Assembly: GCA_013815325.1 (NCBI GenBank)
Contig: JACDGM010000015.1
Coordinates: 1 to 52,344, forward strand
Direction of reading: 5' to 3'
DNA from: Chthoniobacterales bacterium
GTDB lineage: Bacteria > Verrucomicrobiota > Verrucomicrobiia > Chthoniobacterales > UBA10450
Length of the DNA stretch: 52,344 nucleotides
Part shown: positions 10,649-19,972 of the stretch, one piece after another
How positions within the stretch are numbered: the stretch's first letter is position 1
How the letters are laid out: the number at the start of each line of letters is the position of its first letter
Notes under the pieces: generated by a model
The model's database searches: none
What the model saw: only the letters and a program-made list of their open reading frames with translations
What the model was told of the DNA's origin: nothing
Translations under genes and position numbers: made by a program

Positions 10649-12355
10649 TCATTCGATGTAACCGAGATCCTTGAGTCGTTTCTCGACGATCGCAGCCTCT
10701 TCCGGGGAATATTCCGCCGTTGGTTTGGCATCTGGGCTTCCGCTGCCTCCAATCCGGATTGGGTTTTTCGCAATGAACTCAGGCGTGAACAGATCTACCA
10801 ATACGCGGCCATCCATGTCATCGGGCACCGGCTGGCCCATCAAATGCAAGAGAGTCGGTGCCATGTCAATCAAGCATGCACCTTTGACCTCGGCACCGCG
10901 TTTGAAGGCCTTTCCTTGTGCAATCAGAACACCGTCAAGCCGATGAGTTCCACCCCACTCGGAGCCTTCCGACGGCTTGCGCTCGCGGATTTCGACAGCG
11001 GGCTCGGCCGTGTCTTCGGGAAAGCTTGGGCTGGTCGAGAAATGGCTCGCTTCCCACCAGTCGAGGATCAGGTCTGCCGCTTCGTTCAAATACGGACCGT
11101 GGAAGACTTCATCGCGCCGCAGGATTCGTTTGATAACTGGCTCGTTGGTGCGCGGGTCTTTGAGCTCGGCCAGCTTATCGCGGATCAACTCCAGGAGCGG
11201 CTCATATTCGCTCTGGTCGACGATGCCCGCAGGCTTCACGCCCTTCAGGTTTATCCAGATACTCGGCGGTGAGGCCAGCACTTCGCTACAATATGCTTTT
11301 GTCCGTGCCCAATCGATTTCCGTAAAAGAGGTGAAGGTGGATTCGAACCACCCTCGCAATCTTGGGAACGTGTAAGCGAGATAGCTCTTTTGCCGTGAGC
11401 TAAGAGTGTCGCGCAGCATCGTGTAGGTGCCGCGAGTAAATTTGTGCGCAACCTTTATCAGGGCCGACCGCTCATCTACCTTGTACTGAAGCAGGCCCAA
11501 CTGTGCCAAATAACGATTGAGATAGACAACGCGATCGGAAGTCGGGCCGCCGCCGTGATCTGAGACGATGAAGACTGAGGTGTCGCTGGATGTTTTGCTC
11601 AGCATCTGGCCGATCGCGTCATCGAGGCGCTGGTAAACGCGCTGAACAGCGTCGCCGAAATGCTGCGCCGCAACCGAATCGTGCAGATGGTGATCGCGAT
11701 CCATGTATTGCCAGAAGTAATGCTGCACCGTGTCGATGGACATGAAGGTGAACATGACCACGTCGGCTGGATGTTTCTCCATCAAGTAGAGACTGGCACT
11801 GAGCCATTGATTATCGAGCTTTTCCATCTCGGCGAGAACCTGTTCGCGCCTTGGGTCTGTGGACATGTAGCCGAGATAGCGGACATCAAGCGCGAACCTG
11901 CCGAGGAGTCCCACAAGCTCGGAGCGCAGCTCCGGCGGATAAATGAAGGGGCTCTTCTCCGAGGGCGTGTCCATGCCGGAGATTTGAAAGCCATTCAGTT
12001 GTTCAGGGGGATAGGTAAAGGGGATGTTCATTGTGCCGACGCTATAGCCAGCGTCCGATAGTATTCGCCAGATGGTTTTCGCGCGGCGGGAGCCGCCGTT
12101 CAGGTAACGCAAGGCGTAAGTTCCGGGCTGAGCTTCCAGGAAGTGGAAAATGCCATGTTTACCAGGATTCTTACCGGTCATGAACGATGTCCAGGCCGGC
12201 GGAGTAATGGGCGGAAGGATCGAGGCGAGCCTGCCCCAAGCGCCATTGTTCATCAGCGCAGCAAGATTTGGGAGCTTTCCTTCAGCGATCCAGGGACGAA
12301 TGAGATCGAAGGTGGCGGCGTCCAAGCCAACGATTAGAACCTTCGGTGTCTTCAT
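10649..12355 (-). CDS. Alkaline phosphatase superfamily hydrolase/phosphotransferase (nucleotide pyrophosphatase-like)
   Basis: About 568 residues. The N-terminus has VLIVGLDAATFDLIRPW with a metal-binding Asp, then PITPPAWTSFMTGKNPGKHGIF, where Thr/Ser is the nucleophile region of type I phosphodiesterases. Metal ligands appear at SIDTVQHYFW and VSDHGGG, and a final His-containing block is GTHRLDGVLIAQGKAF. There is no signal peptide. Such proteins often sit in surface-glycan clusters and may hydrolyse or transfer a phospho-substituent. It is the last gene of the minus-strand operon with the GT4, aminotransferase and epimerase genes (18 bp after the GT4 gene). The substrate is not deducible. 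Confidence 0.85.
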   Translation of the reverse strand: MKTPKVLIVGLDAATFDLIRPWIAEGKLPNLAALMNNGAWGRLASILPPITPPAWTSFMTGKNPGKHGIFHFLEAQPGTYALRYLNGGSRRAKTIWRILSDAGYSVGTMNIPFTYPPEQLNGFQISGMDTPSEKSPFIYPPELRSELVGLLGRFALDVRYLGYMSTDPRREQVLAEMEKLDNQWLSASLYLMEKHPADVVMFTFMSIDTVQHYFWQYMDRDHHLHDSVAAQHFGDAVQRVYQRLDDAIGQMLSKTSSDTSVFIVSDHGGGPTSDRVVYLNRYLAQLGLLQYKVDERSALIKVAHKFTRGTYTMLRDTLSSRQKSYLAYTFPRLRGWFESTFTSFTEIDWARTKAYCSEVLASPPSIWINLKGVKPAGIVDQSEYEPLLELIRDKLAELKDPRTNEPVIKRILRRDEVFHGPYLNEAADLILDWWEASHFSTSPSFPEDTAEPAVEIRERKPSEGSEWGGTHRLDGVLIAQGKAFKRGAEVKGACLIDMAPTLLHLMGQPVPDDMDGRVLVDLFTPEFIAKNPIRIGGSGSPDAKPTAEYSPEEAAIVEKRLKDLGYIE

Positions 12356-12373
12356 GCTAAGCGATCTGACCTG

Positions 12374-13633
12374 TTAGAGCTCAGCTCGGCTCCGACGACG
12401 GCGCGGCATGACGGGCGGTACGCCGGTCTGGCCTAACGAATCTGAGATGGAATCCGGGGTCAGGCTCTCATAGACCGTTTCGAGCTTCCGTGCGATGCTT
12501 GGCCAATCGAAACGACCCACGACGAAATTCCGTACGTTTTTACGAAGCTTACTCGCGAGAGCTAGGTCGTCGAGTAGGGTCATAATTCCGCGCGCGAGGT
12601 TTTCCGCGGTCGCGGGCTCGACGAGAAAAGCCGTTTTCCCATGCTCCAGAACCGTGGCCGATCGCTTAAAACTCACGATCGCGTTCCCAGCCGCCATGTA
12701 ATTCAGGAGCTTCGTCGGGATTCCTGGCGACTCGGGCCGCGGGACCACGGCCACATCAGATGCCGCGAGAAAATCAGGAAGCTCCTCGAGAGTGCACGAG
12801 GTGAACTGGACCTGTGAGGCGAAGCCGAGCTGCTCAGCCATCTTCTCGTATTTCGCGAGATGAGCGGGGTTAATCGTGCTGCCGACGAGCAGCAAGCGTG
12901 CGGTAGGCTTGTGCTCATGCACAATCTTAAAAGCCTCCAGCAGATAGCTGAGTCCTTGGAATGCATCGAATGTGCCAGTGTAGATGATTAACGGCGCATC
13001 GCTGTCTGCAAAACGGTTGCGGACGCGCGCACCGTCAGCTGCCTCGAACATCTCGGGCCGCACCCCGGAGTGGATCGTGATCACGCGCTCCGGGTCGATA
13101 CCTTTGCCAAGGATAAAGGAACGCAACTCCTCGGTATCGGCGATAATGCTATCCGCCATTCTCGGTACGATGTAGTCCAGGACTCTGGCCAGCCCTATCG
13201 CGAAGGCGCGGGGGCGAATAAAGCCGAAGGAAGGCAGCTCACTGATCATGGTGTTGATGGCATTATAAATAACTGGCACTCCTGTAAGCCGGCCCACAAT
13301 GCCTCCGATGAGCGCGGCCTCGTAGTTATGAGCGTGGATAACTTCAATCTTAGAGCTGCGCACAACCTGAAATAACTTGAGCAAGAGGAGCGCATCGAAC
13401 ATCAATCGCTGATAACTCGGACCCACATTGACGGCACGATTCCAGCCGATCTGAGCCACCCGGTCGATTTCGACGCCGGTTACTGGAATGTCATGACTCA
13501 GGGGGTAGGTAACGACCCTGATGGAATGTCCGCGGCGGGCCAGCTCCTCCGCCATCTCCTTGATCGCCGCAGGCGTACCATGGTTTGCCGGGAAGGGACA
13601 GGCCGCCACCATCGCAATCGAGAAAACGGCCAT
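12374..13633 (-). CDS. GT4-family glycosyltransferase
   Basis: About 419 residues. The N-terminal Rossmann domain begins MVAACPFPANHGTPAAIKEMAEELARRGH, here described by its typical GT-B opening with the glycine-rich turn. The C-domain has IIYTGTFDAFQGLSYLLEA, RLLLVGS, and the donor-binding run VVPRPESPGIPTKLLNYMAAG with the E-X7-E type pattern. It transfers a sugar from a nucleotide donor to a lipid or glycan acceptor in the cytoplasm. The C-terminal tail, after SLGQTG, is Arg-rich and includes a TCGTTAGGC copy (12431). It lies 11 bp downstream of the aminotransferase gene, so it is in the same operon. Confidence 0.88.
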   Translation of the reverse strand: MAVFSIAMVAACPFPANHGTPAAIKEMAEELARRGHSIRVVTYPLSHDIPVTGVEIDRVAQIGWNRAVNVGPSYQRLMFDALLLLKLFQVVRSSKIEVIHAHNYEAALIGGIVGRLTGVPVIYNAINTMISELPSFGFIRPRAFAIGLARVLDYIVPRMADSIIADTEELRSFILGKGIDPERVITIHSGVRPEMFEAADGARVRNRFADSDAPLIIYTGTFDAFQGLSYLLEAFKIVHEHKPTARLLLVGSTINPAHLAKYEKMAEQLGFASQVQFTSCTLEELPDFLAASDVAVVPRPESPGIPTKLLNYMAAGNAIVSFKRSATVLEHGKTAFLVEPATAENLARGIMTLLDDLALASKLRKNVRNFVVGRFDWPSIARKLETVYESLTPDSISDSLGQTGVPPVMPRRRRSRAEL

Positions 13634-13644
13634 TCGAAAAAGAA

Positions 13645-14814
13645 TTAGAGTGACCGCACCGCGTCATCGAGAGCGTAAATGACATAGTCGACTTGCTCGT
13701 CAGTGAGATCGAAATAGAGCGGGAGGCACAGATGCTGCGAGACGACATAGTTAGTCTCGGGAAAGCTCTCAGCCGGTTGCGGAATAATCGTCTCCGGGTG
13801 ACGCGCGAAGAGCGGCTGCGTATGGCAGTCGCGGTTATAGAGTTCGCCCGGCAAAGAGACACCGTAATCCTGTTTGAGCTTCTGTTTCAGCGTATCCCGC
13901 TCGATCGGCGACTCGAAATAGACGATATATTTGTAATAGGAGGATTGGACGCGGTCAGGGATTTCGAGCCGCTTAATGCCCGGTATTTTCTGGGCCTGCA
14001 GCTTTTGGTCATAGCTACGGGCGATGTGTCGACGGCGTCGCAGGATTTCGTCTGCGCGACGCATCTGCTCCAGCCCGAGCACGGCGTTGAACTCGCCCGG
14101 CCGCCAGTTGTAACCAATATCCTCGTGAACATTCGGCTCGCTCCCGAAGCGACCATGATCCCTTAGGGCATGTGCCGCCTTGTAAATTTTCTCGTCCTCA
14201 GTCGTGATCATCCCGCCTTCACCGGTGGTAAGCACCTTGGTGGAGAAAAAGGAGAAGGCAGCGGCGAGTCCTAGCGAACCTGCCTTACGGCCATCGATGG
14301 TGGCTCCGTGAGCATGGGCGGCGTCTTCAACAAGAGCAACGCCGTGGCTGTCACAAATAGCTTTAATTTCTCCGAGGTGGGGCGAAATGATCCCACTCAT
14401 ATGTACCAGGACAACGGCCTTCGTATCTGATCTGATCTTGCGGCGCAGGTCTGCAGGGTCCATTTGCAAATTCTCTCGTTGGCAGTCAACAAAGATAACT
14501 TTTGCTCCGGCGTGTATCGCGGCGCTGGCAGTCGCGATAAAGGTATGACTTGGAAGGATGACCGTGGCGCCTTTAACGCCGATTGCGCGGAGAATCATTT
14601 CCACCGAACAGGTGCCATTGGCCGTTCCCAAAGCGTATCTCACTCCGCAGTACTCCGCCCATTGCCGCTCGAATTCCGCGACGTTCCGCCCCATGCTGAT
14701 GAATCCGGTTCGAAGGATCTCTTCAAATCCGGCCATGAGTGACTGCACTTCGTCCCCGGGATACTTAAGATCGAAACCCGCTACTCGCATCGCCAGTTTG
14801 CAAAGCCGGCTCAT
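13645..14814 (-). CDS. DegT/DnrJ/EryC1/StrS-family sugar aminotransferase
   Basis: About 389 residues from the ATG at 14814, whose ATGA overlaps the stop of the epimerase gene. The longer frame to 14928 runs inside that gene and is rejected. The PLP-binding features are SFFSTKVLTTGEGG (the Lys forms the Schiff base), VEDAAHAHGA (Asp to the pyridine ring) and the N-terminal GTANGTCSVEMILRAIGV. Such enzymes aminate 3-keto or 4-keto sugars bound to a nucleotide. With the adjacent epimerase/dehydratase-like gene it probably supplies an amino sugar to the GT4 transferase. Confidence 0.9.
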   Translation of the reverse strand: MSRLCKLAMRVAGFDLKYPGDEVQSLMAGFEEILRTGFISMGRNVAEFERQWAEYCGVRYALGTANGTCSVEMILRAIGVKGATVILPSHTFIATASAAIHAGAKVIFVDCQRENLQMDPADLRRKIRSDTKAVVLVHMSGIISPHLGEIKAICDSHGVALVEDAAHAHGATIDGRKAGSLGLAAAFSFFSTKVLTTGEGGMITTEDEKIYKAAHALRDHGRFGSEPNVHEDIGYNWRPGEFNAVLGLEQMRRADEILRRRRHIARSYDQKLQAQKIPGIKRLEIPDRVQSSYYKYIVYFESPIERDTLKQKLKQDYGVSLPGELYNRDCHTQPLFARHPETIIPQPAESFPETNYVVSQHLCLPLYFDLTDEQVDYVIYALDDAVRSL

Positions 14815-15794
14815 TGAGATGCGAGAATGGACTCCTGATACCAGTCCATCGTCCTCCGGGCTCCTTCTTCCATCCAGACCTTTGGCTGGTAGCCGATCAA
14901 GCGGGCGGCCTTGGAAATGTCCGGGCAACGCCTGGCTGCTCCTGAAGGCTTGCTCGTATCGAATTGGATTTGTAAGTCCTTTCCAGATAGGCGCACAATT
15001 AGTCGCACCAGATCCTTGATCTTGATCTCTTCACTGGTGCCAATGTTTAGAGGATCGGCCTCAGGATATTTCTCAACGGCCAGCAGCATCCCCGCGACCT
15101 CGTCCGACACATAAGTAAAGGACCGCGTCTGTTCACCGTCTCCCCAAACGGTGAGAACATCTTTCGCGTCCAGAACCTTCCTTATCTGCGAAGAAACCAC
15201 CGGAGCCGTTTCGAGATTAAAGTCCATCCGCGGACCGTAGACGTTATAGGGCCGGACGATCGCTATTTTCATCCCATACTCCTCCCTATAGCAGCGCGCC
15301 TGAACCTCAGCCTGTCGCTTAGACCAGCCGTAACCAAAGCCGCTGCTCTCCGGCTCTCCTTTGAAACCATCCTCTTCGGGCGTCGGGACCTTACATTCTT
15401 TCGGATAGACTCCCACGGTGCTGACACAAAGAAAACGATCCACATGCGCCAGCCGCGCGGCTTCCAGCATGTGTAAGTTTATAAGCGCATTCGCGAAGAA
15501 CATCTCGCCATGGTGCTGCACGTTGTAGCCGACGCCACGGATTCTCGCTGCAAGATGCATGACCACGTCCGCTCCCCGGCAAATTTTGTTGCAGCTCTGC
15601 GGGTCGGCCAGGTCGACGTTGAAAAACTCCAGGTGGTCGCTCACGTGAGCGAGATTATTCTTCGAGCCATCACGGCCCGCGAGATCGGCAACTCTTACCT
15701 CCGCGCCTTCTGCGAGCAGCCGTTCAACCAGATGCGAGCCGATAAATCCGCGTCCGCCTGTCACCACCACCTTCTTTTGCTTCCAGAAAAACAT
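14811..15794 (-). CDS. NAD-dependent nucleotide-sugar epimerase/dehydratase (extended SDR)
   Basis: About 327 residues. TGGRGFIGSHLVERLL is the NAD-binding GxxGxxG turn. The catalytic YGWSK (Tyr-X3-Lys) follows, with the substrate loop RPYNVYGPRMDF. It is close to UDP-glucuronate decarboxylase/GDP-mannose epimerase-type extended SDRs; the exact reaction cannot be told from sequence alone. It is the first gene of the minus-strand operon, overlapping the aminotransferase by 4 bp, and is transcribed divergently from the KAS III-like operon across a 224-bp region with a palindrome at 15861-15876. Confidence 0.9.
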   Translation of the reverse strand: MFFWKQKKVVVTGGRGFIGSHLVERLLAEGAEVRVADLAGRDGSKNNLAHVSDHLEFFNVDLADPQSCNKICRGADVVMHLAARIRGVGYNVQHHGEMFFANALINLHMLEAARLAHVDRFLCVSTVGVYPKECKVPTPEEDGFKGEPESSGFGYGWSKRQAEVQARCYREEYGMKIAIVRPYNVYGPRMDFNLETAPVVSSQIRKVLDAKDVLTVWGDGEQTRSFTYVSDEVAGMLLAVEKYPEADPLNIGTSEEIKIKDLVRLIVRLSGKDLQIQFDTSKPSGAARRCPDISKAARLIGYQPKVWMEEGARRTMDWYQESILASQ

Positions 15795-15860
15795 AGTTTA
15801 AAAAGATGCGATTGATTTCAGCGGAATTTGGACGCGGCACCAGGCGACGGTGTCATGCGC

Positions 15861-15876
15861 GCGTGTTTTAACACGC
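15861..15876. promoter_or_regulatory. Palindrome in the divergent promoter region (operator candidate)
   Basis: GCGTGTT, two bases, then AACACGC: a perfect 7-bp inverted repeat in the 224-bp gap between the epimerase (minus) and the KAS III-like gene (plus). TATACA at 15888-15893 is a possible -10 element for the plus strand. The palindrome could bind a dimeric regulator that controls both operons. No regulator gene lies next to it. Confidence 0.4.
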
Positions 15877-16018
15877 AAGAGCAAAATTATACAAGCACAA
15901 TAACGCTCGTTCGCTGCAAGCCCTGTCGACCGATTTAGCTGCTGGAAAACTTTGTCCATGAAAAGTCTTGCATGTAGAGGTCCCTTCCCTGCAATATCCC
16001 TGCGCCCCCCACAAATTT

Positions 16019-17023
16019 ATGAAAGAACCTGTGGGAATTTTGGCTGTAGCTTACCATCTGCCGGCGCACAAGCGTCCGGTCAAAGATCTGTTCGAGGAGG
16101 AAGGTATCACCCTGACCGGTGAGATCTCAGCACGGCTCGGGATCAAGCAAGTTCCTATCCGAAACGGCGAAACAAACGGCGAAACCGCCTCGAACATGGC
16201 AGTTGCCGCGGCGCGCGAAGCCTTGCAGCTGGCCAACGTCGATCCACTTACGGTGGATGTCGTCGTCGAGTATTCCATCATGCCGCAGGAATACCTGGTG
16301 CCGGTCTGGAACATGAGCAATAAAGTCCAGGCCGAAACGGGGGCTATCAAGTCCTTTGTCGTAGGCTTTAGCGGCGGCGGGTCGAGTAACTTCATGGTCG
16401 CACTGAGTTCGGCCGCTGCGATGTTGTCGGAAAATGATTCCATGAGGACCGCGCTGCTGGTCACTGGCGACGCAACCATTCCGGGGAACCGCGTCCTTAA
16501 CCCTAGTGCCCCCGTTACCGTCATGGGGGACGGAGCGAGCGCAGTTGTCCTGCAACGCGGCGCTCCCGCGGGCGTAGCGATCGACACAGAGTTATGGTCG
16601 GACGGAAACAATCACGATATCTGTTACATCCCTGGCGGCTCGCTGATTCATCCCGCAGACATCGATCTTTATCGGATGGAATTGGACAAGGCGCGCTACG
16701 ACGCTTTTCCCAAGGCGGAAACGCTGCGTAAGATGAGTGACACACTGCTGGAACGCGCCGGGTTGAAGTTCTCTGACGTCGCCTGCGTGCTTTGCTCGAA
16801 TATTTCGGCGCAAGACGAGGCCGCGCTGCAGCAGGTTTTTGAAGGTAAGGTTTCCCCAGTCTGCGCTTCCAACCGCGAGTCCCACGGACACCTGCAAGGC
16901 ACGGACTTTTCGCTTAACTATCTTTCTCTGATCGAGAGCGGGAGCGTAAAGCAGGGAGACTATCTGCTGGCTGTCTCTCATGGCATGGGTGCGACGGCTG
17001 CGGTGACATTGCTCCGTTATTAG
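16019..17023 (+). CDS. KAS III-like protein lacking the catalytic Cys (Ser122)
   Basis: About 334 residues from the ATG at 16019; a TTG at 15968 is an alternative. It is a FabH/thiolase-fold protein: ARLGIKQVPIRNGETNGETA near the start, VVEYSIMPQEYLVPVW, TALLVTGDATIPGNR and MGDGASAVVLQRG. Aligned with its neighbour, the position of the nucleophile is Ser122 (GFSGGGSSNFMVAL) instead of Cys. The HQAN segment is replaced by SNIS. A late HGHLQGTD motif is shared with the neighbour. Most likely a non-catalytic or scaffold half of a heterodimer, in the way PqsB partners PqsC (analogy only). Alternatively the Ser acts as an acyl-transfer nucleophile. It heads an operon with the Cys-bearing partner and a halogenase. 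Confidence 0.85.
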   Translation: MKEPVGILAVAYHLPAHKRPVKDLFEEEGITLTGEISARLGIKQVPIRNGETNGETASNMAVAAAREALQLANVDPLTVDVVVEYSIMPQEYLVPVWNMSNKVQAETGAIKSFVVGFSGGGSSNFMVALSSAAAMLSENDSMRTALLVTGDATIPGNRVLNPSAPVTVMGDGASAVVLQRGAPAGVAIDTELWSDGNNHDICYIPGGSLIHPADIDLYRMELDKARYDAFPKAETLRKMSDTLLERAGLKFSDVACVLCSNISAQDEAALQQVFEGKVSPVCASNRESHGHLQGTDFSLNYLSLIESGSVKQGDYLLAVSHGMGATAAVTLLRY

Positions 17024-17047
17024 GCCGTCCGGAATCAAGATCAACTT

Positions 17048-18067
17048 ATGAACGCAAACATCGGCATCCTGGAAGCCAACTACTATTTGCCTGTAACAAA
17101 GAAAACTCTCTCGCAGATTTTCGAAGATGAAGAAAAATCCACTGAAGCTTTTGCCGCCAATGTGGACTTTGAGAAAGACATCGGCATTGAGGCATTGCAC
17201 GTGGCAAAAAACGAGACGGCGGCCGACCTCGCCATCAACGCGGCCAAACTCACCATGGCCAAGTCGGGCATCGATCCCCAGGAGATTGACTTGATCATCG
17301 ACTTCACCAGCATCCCCGAAGATTACGTTGCGCCCACCTGGTCGGCTGCTGGACAAGTTCAGAAAGCGATCGGCGCGACCCGCGCCTTCGCCACCGCCAT
17401 CAACACCGGCGGCTGTGCCAGCTACCAGACGACACTCAAGGTCGCGTGTTCACTCATGTCTGCTAATGATCGCTATAACACGGCCTTGCTTATCGCGGGG
17501 GACAAGACCCCTGAGTTCAATCACAACTACTTCCCGATCACAGTGGTTTCAGACGGCGGCAGTGCGGTCATTCTGAAAAAGAATATGACCACGCGCCGCA
17601 TCCTGGGGGTGGAAGTCGCCACCCTTGGGAAGCTCCACGACATGTGGGTTATTCCAGGTATCCACAATCGCAAGGCCGAGGACATAGGCGGCAAGTATCC
17701 ACGCTGGCTCCATGTCTGCGGCGACATACAAAGGTTCAACAAAGAACTGATTCCGATAAACCTGTTCATGTTTCGCAAGGTCATGTTAGGTGTGCTTAAG
17801 CAGGTTGGCAAAAAGATGCAGGACGTGGCCTACTTCGTCTATCCCACCTTCTCCGCTTGGGACCAGAAAGCTTTCTGCCAGGCCTTTAACCTGCCTCTCG
17901 AGAAAGTCTCCACCGAAAACATGCACCACGGCCATCTGCAAGAAACCGACATGGTGGTCGGCTACGTGGATGCGCTCGCGGCCGGCCGGATCAAAGACGG
18001 CGACCTTGTTATGCTCGCCACCAACGGCGCCGGCTTCTCCTGGGGAGCATCATTAGTCCAACACTAA
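17048..18067 (+). CDS. KAS III-like condensing enzyme or acyltransferase with Cys123
   Basis: About 339 residues. It pairs with the preceding gene, showing similar motifs throughout, but keeps the nucleophile: NTGGCASYQTTLKVA, Cys123. The usual HQAN His is replaced (VYPTFSAWDQ). NMHHGHLQETD (His294, His296, Asp301) is conserved with the partner and may supply the base. It probably forms a heterodimer with the Ser122 protein and uses an acyl- or beta-ketoacyl-thioester from CoA or ACP, for either Claisen condensation or acyl transfer. The start is 24 bp after the partner's stop, and the halogenase gene follows 16 bp later with a strong Shine-Dalgarno (AAAGAGGA). Substrate unknown. Confidence 0.87.
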   Translation: MNANIGILEANYYLPVTKKTLSQIFEDEEKSTEAFAANVDFEKDIGIEALHVAKNETAADLAINAAKLTMAKSGIDPQEIDLIIDFTSIPEDYVAPTWSAAGQVQKAIGATRAFATAINTGGCASYQTTLKVACSLMSANDRYNTALLIAGDKTPEFNHNYFPITVVSDGGSAVILKKNMTTRRILGVEVATLGKLHDMWVIPGIHNRKAEDIGGKYPRWLHVCGDIQRFNKELIPINLFMFRKVMLGVLKQVGKKMQDVAYFVYPTFSAWDQKAFCQAFNLPLEKVSTENMHHGHLQETDMVVGYVDALAAGRIKDGDLVMLATNGAGFSWGASLVQH

Positions 18068-18083
18068 CTGGAAAGAGGAGCCT

Positions 18084-19775
18084 ATGATACTTCAAGACTC
18101 GAAACACGATTTTGATGTTGCCATTCTCGGCAACGGCCTCTCCGGTTCTCTGCTCGCCACCGTTCTGGGCAAACAAGGAGTTAGCGTTGTCCTGATCGAC
18201 GCGGACCAACATCCGCGCTTTGCCGTCGGTGAATCCACCATCCCTCACACCTCTCTCCTCATTTCGATTCTCGCTGAGAAATATGATCTCCCGGAGCTGG
18301 ACGATCTGGTTGACGCCAAGGGCCTCGCCGGCCACGTCTGCACCACTTGCGGCATCAAACGCCACTTCGGGTATGTCTATCATCGGCCGGGCCAGGTTTA
18401 CGATTCCAAGGAAGGCTTGCAGTTCGGAACGAGTGCGCGGGACGAGAACCACTGGTTCCGCCAGGATGTCGACGCTTACCTGCATAACCTAGCCGTTCAT
18501 TATGGCGCGGTGCCGCGCCAAAAAACCAAAGTCACCAACGTTGAGATCGGTCAGGAGGGAGTAACGCTTCAAACATCGGCCGGGGAAGAAATTCGCGCCC
18601 GCTATCTGGTCGACGGCACCGGACACAAGAGTATCCTCGCGGAACGCTTCGGCCTGCGCGAGAATCCTACTCGCCTGAAACATCATTCGCGCTCCCTCTT
18701 TACCCACATGGTTGATGTGCCGCCCTTTGATGAAGCGAATAACCCGCTGCCTATTTCCTATCACAAGGGGACACTGCACCATTGTTTCGAGCGTGGCTGG
18801 TTTTGGGTTATTCCATTCAATAACAACCCCCTTTCCACTAATCCGCTCATTAGTGTTGGTCTCACCATCGATCCGCGGCGCTATCCCAAGCCTGACATGC
18901 CGGCCGAGCAGGAGTTCAACGAATTCCTAAAACTCTATCCCAGCGTGGCCGAGCAATTCAAGAATGCCAAGGCCGTCCGGCCCTGGGTCTCGACCGGCCG
19001 TCTGCAATATTCTTCAAAACAATCCACCGGCTACCGCTATTGCCTCATGTCACATGCCTCGGGGTTCGTGGATCCGCTTTTCTCCCGCGGCATGTTTAAT
19101 ACGGTCGAGGTCATTTACGCGCTGCTCGATCCACTGCTTGAAGCACTGAAGACCGATAAGTTCGACGAAGAAGCCTTTCGGCACGTGGATGAGCAACAGC
19201 AAAGAGTGCTCGACTACAACGACGACTTGGTAAATGGCTCTTTTATCGCCTGGACTGACTTTGATCTATGGAATGCCTGGCTGCGCGTCTTTGGGCTCGG
19301 CACCTTCCTGGCTGAGTTTCACCTCATGAATGGGATGAGCGACTACACCCGCACAGGTGACCCGGCCTACCTCAACGGCCCGATTAAGAATCCGATATTC
19401 TGCGACTTCGAAGATCCCGATTACGCGACTTTCTTCAAACACGCGGTCGAGGCGGTGGAAGCGGTCGAAGCCGGCACGCTTGGCGCGAAGGACGCCGCTA
19501 AACGAATCTTCGACCTAGCCGATAGCTACGCTTTCCCGGTCCCGATTCGCAAGGATTCTCTCGTGCGCGCGCGCTGGATGAAAGAAGAAGATCAACTCAC
19601 GGAACGAGACCTGGGATTTGTGCGCCGCGGCTTCCGCTGGGCGCTAACCACGCCGCTGACCCGCGATGTGGTTTCGAGTTCAGAGACTTTCTTCCGCTGG
19701 TGCGCTCACCGGCCCGACCCACACCTGGTCGAGCCTGCGAAAAGTCCCGAGCCTGCCGAGGCATCGAGTGTCTAG
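18084..19775 (+). CDS. Flavin-dependent halogenase (first)
   Basis: About 563 residues. The FAD-binding motif is AILGNGLSGSLLATVL, then HPRFAVGESTIPHTSLL. The halogenase signature W-X-W-X-I-P appears as GWFWVIPFNN (about residue 240), and CGIKRHFGY may carry the lysine that activates hypohalous acid. The long C-terminal region with DYNDDLVNGSFIAWTDFDLW is repeated in the decayed copy at 21.6-22.2 kb. It would chlorinate or brominate an activated aromatic or enol carbon using FADH2 from a reductase elsewhere. Strong RBS upstream. It is the last gene of the KAS operon, and a 126-bp repeat follows the stop. The substrate could be ACP-bound (inference). Confidence 0.88.
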   Translation: MILQDSKHDFDVAILGNGLSGSLLATVLGKQGVSVVLIDADQHPRFAVGESTIPHTSLLISILAEKYDLPELDDLVDAKGLAGHVCTTCGIKRHFGYVYHRPGQVYDSKEGLQFGTSARDENHWFRQDVDAYLHNLAVHYGAVPRQKTKVTNVEIGQEGVTLQTSAGEEIRARYLVDGTGHKSILAERFGLRENPTRLKHHSRSLFTHMVDVPPFDEANNPLPISYHKGTLHHCFERGWFWVIPFNNNPLSTNPLISVGLTIDPRRYPKPDMPAEQEFNEFLKLYPSVAEQFKNAKAVRPWVSTGRLQYSSKQSTGYRYCLMSHASGFVDPLFSRGMFNTVEVIYALLDPLLEALKTDKFDEEAFRHVDEQQQRVLDYNDDLVNGSFIAWTDFDLWNAWLRVFGLGTFLAEFHLMNGMSDYTRTGDPAYLNGPIKNPIFCDFEDPDYATFFKHAVEAVEAVEAGTLGAKDAAKRIFDLADSYAFPVPIRKDSLVRARWMKEEDQLTERDLGFVRRGFRWALTTPLTRDVVSSSETFFRWCAHRPDPHLVEPAKSPEPAEASSV

Positions 19776-19784
19776 GAATCATCA

Positions 19785-19910
19785 AGTCATCTCATAATGT
19801 GCCGCGAAGCATGTCATCCCGAGCGCAGCGAGGGACCTCGCGGGCCATCTCGGGGCTATCCGGGAGGTTCTTCGCTGCGCTCAGAATGACAATCCCACTT
19901 ATGAGATAGC
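19785..19910. repeat. 126-bp inverted-repeat element, copy 2
   Basis: Matches 10517-10642 in direct orientation with only scattered differences. The terminal inverted repeats (ATCTCATAA and CACTTATGAGAT) are cleaner here. The internal arms GAGCGCAGCGA and TTCGCTGCGCTC could fold into a long hairpin. It lies 9 bp after the stop of the first halogenase gene and separates it from the second. No transposase is encoded. Confidence 0.82.
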
Positions 19911-19972
19911 TAGATGGTTTCTAAATTTCTGATTTCTGAGTCATAACTGGGGAGCTGAGCTGGCTCTAAACA

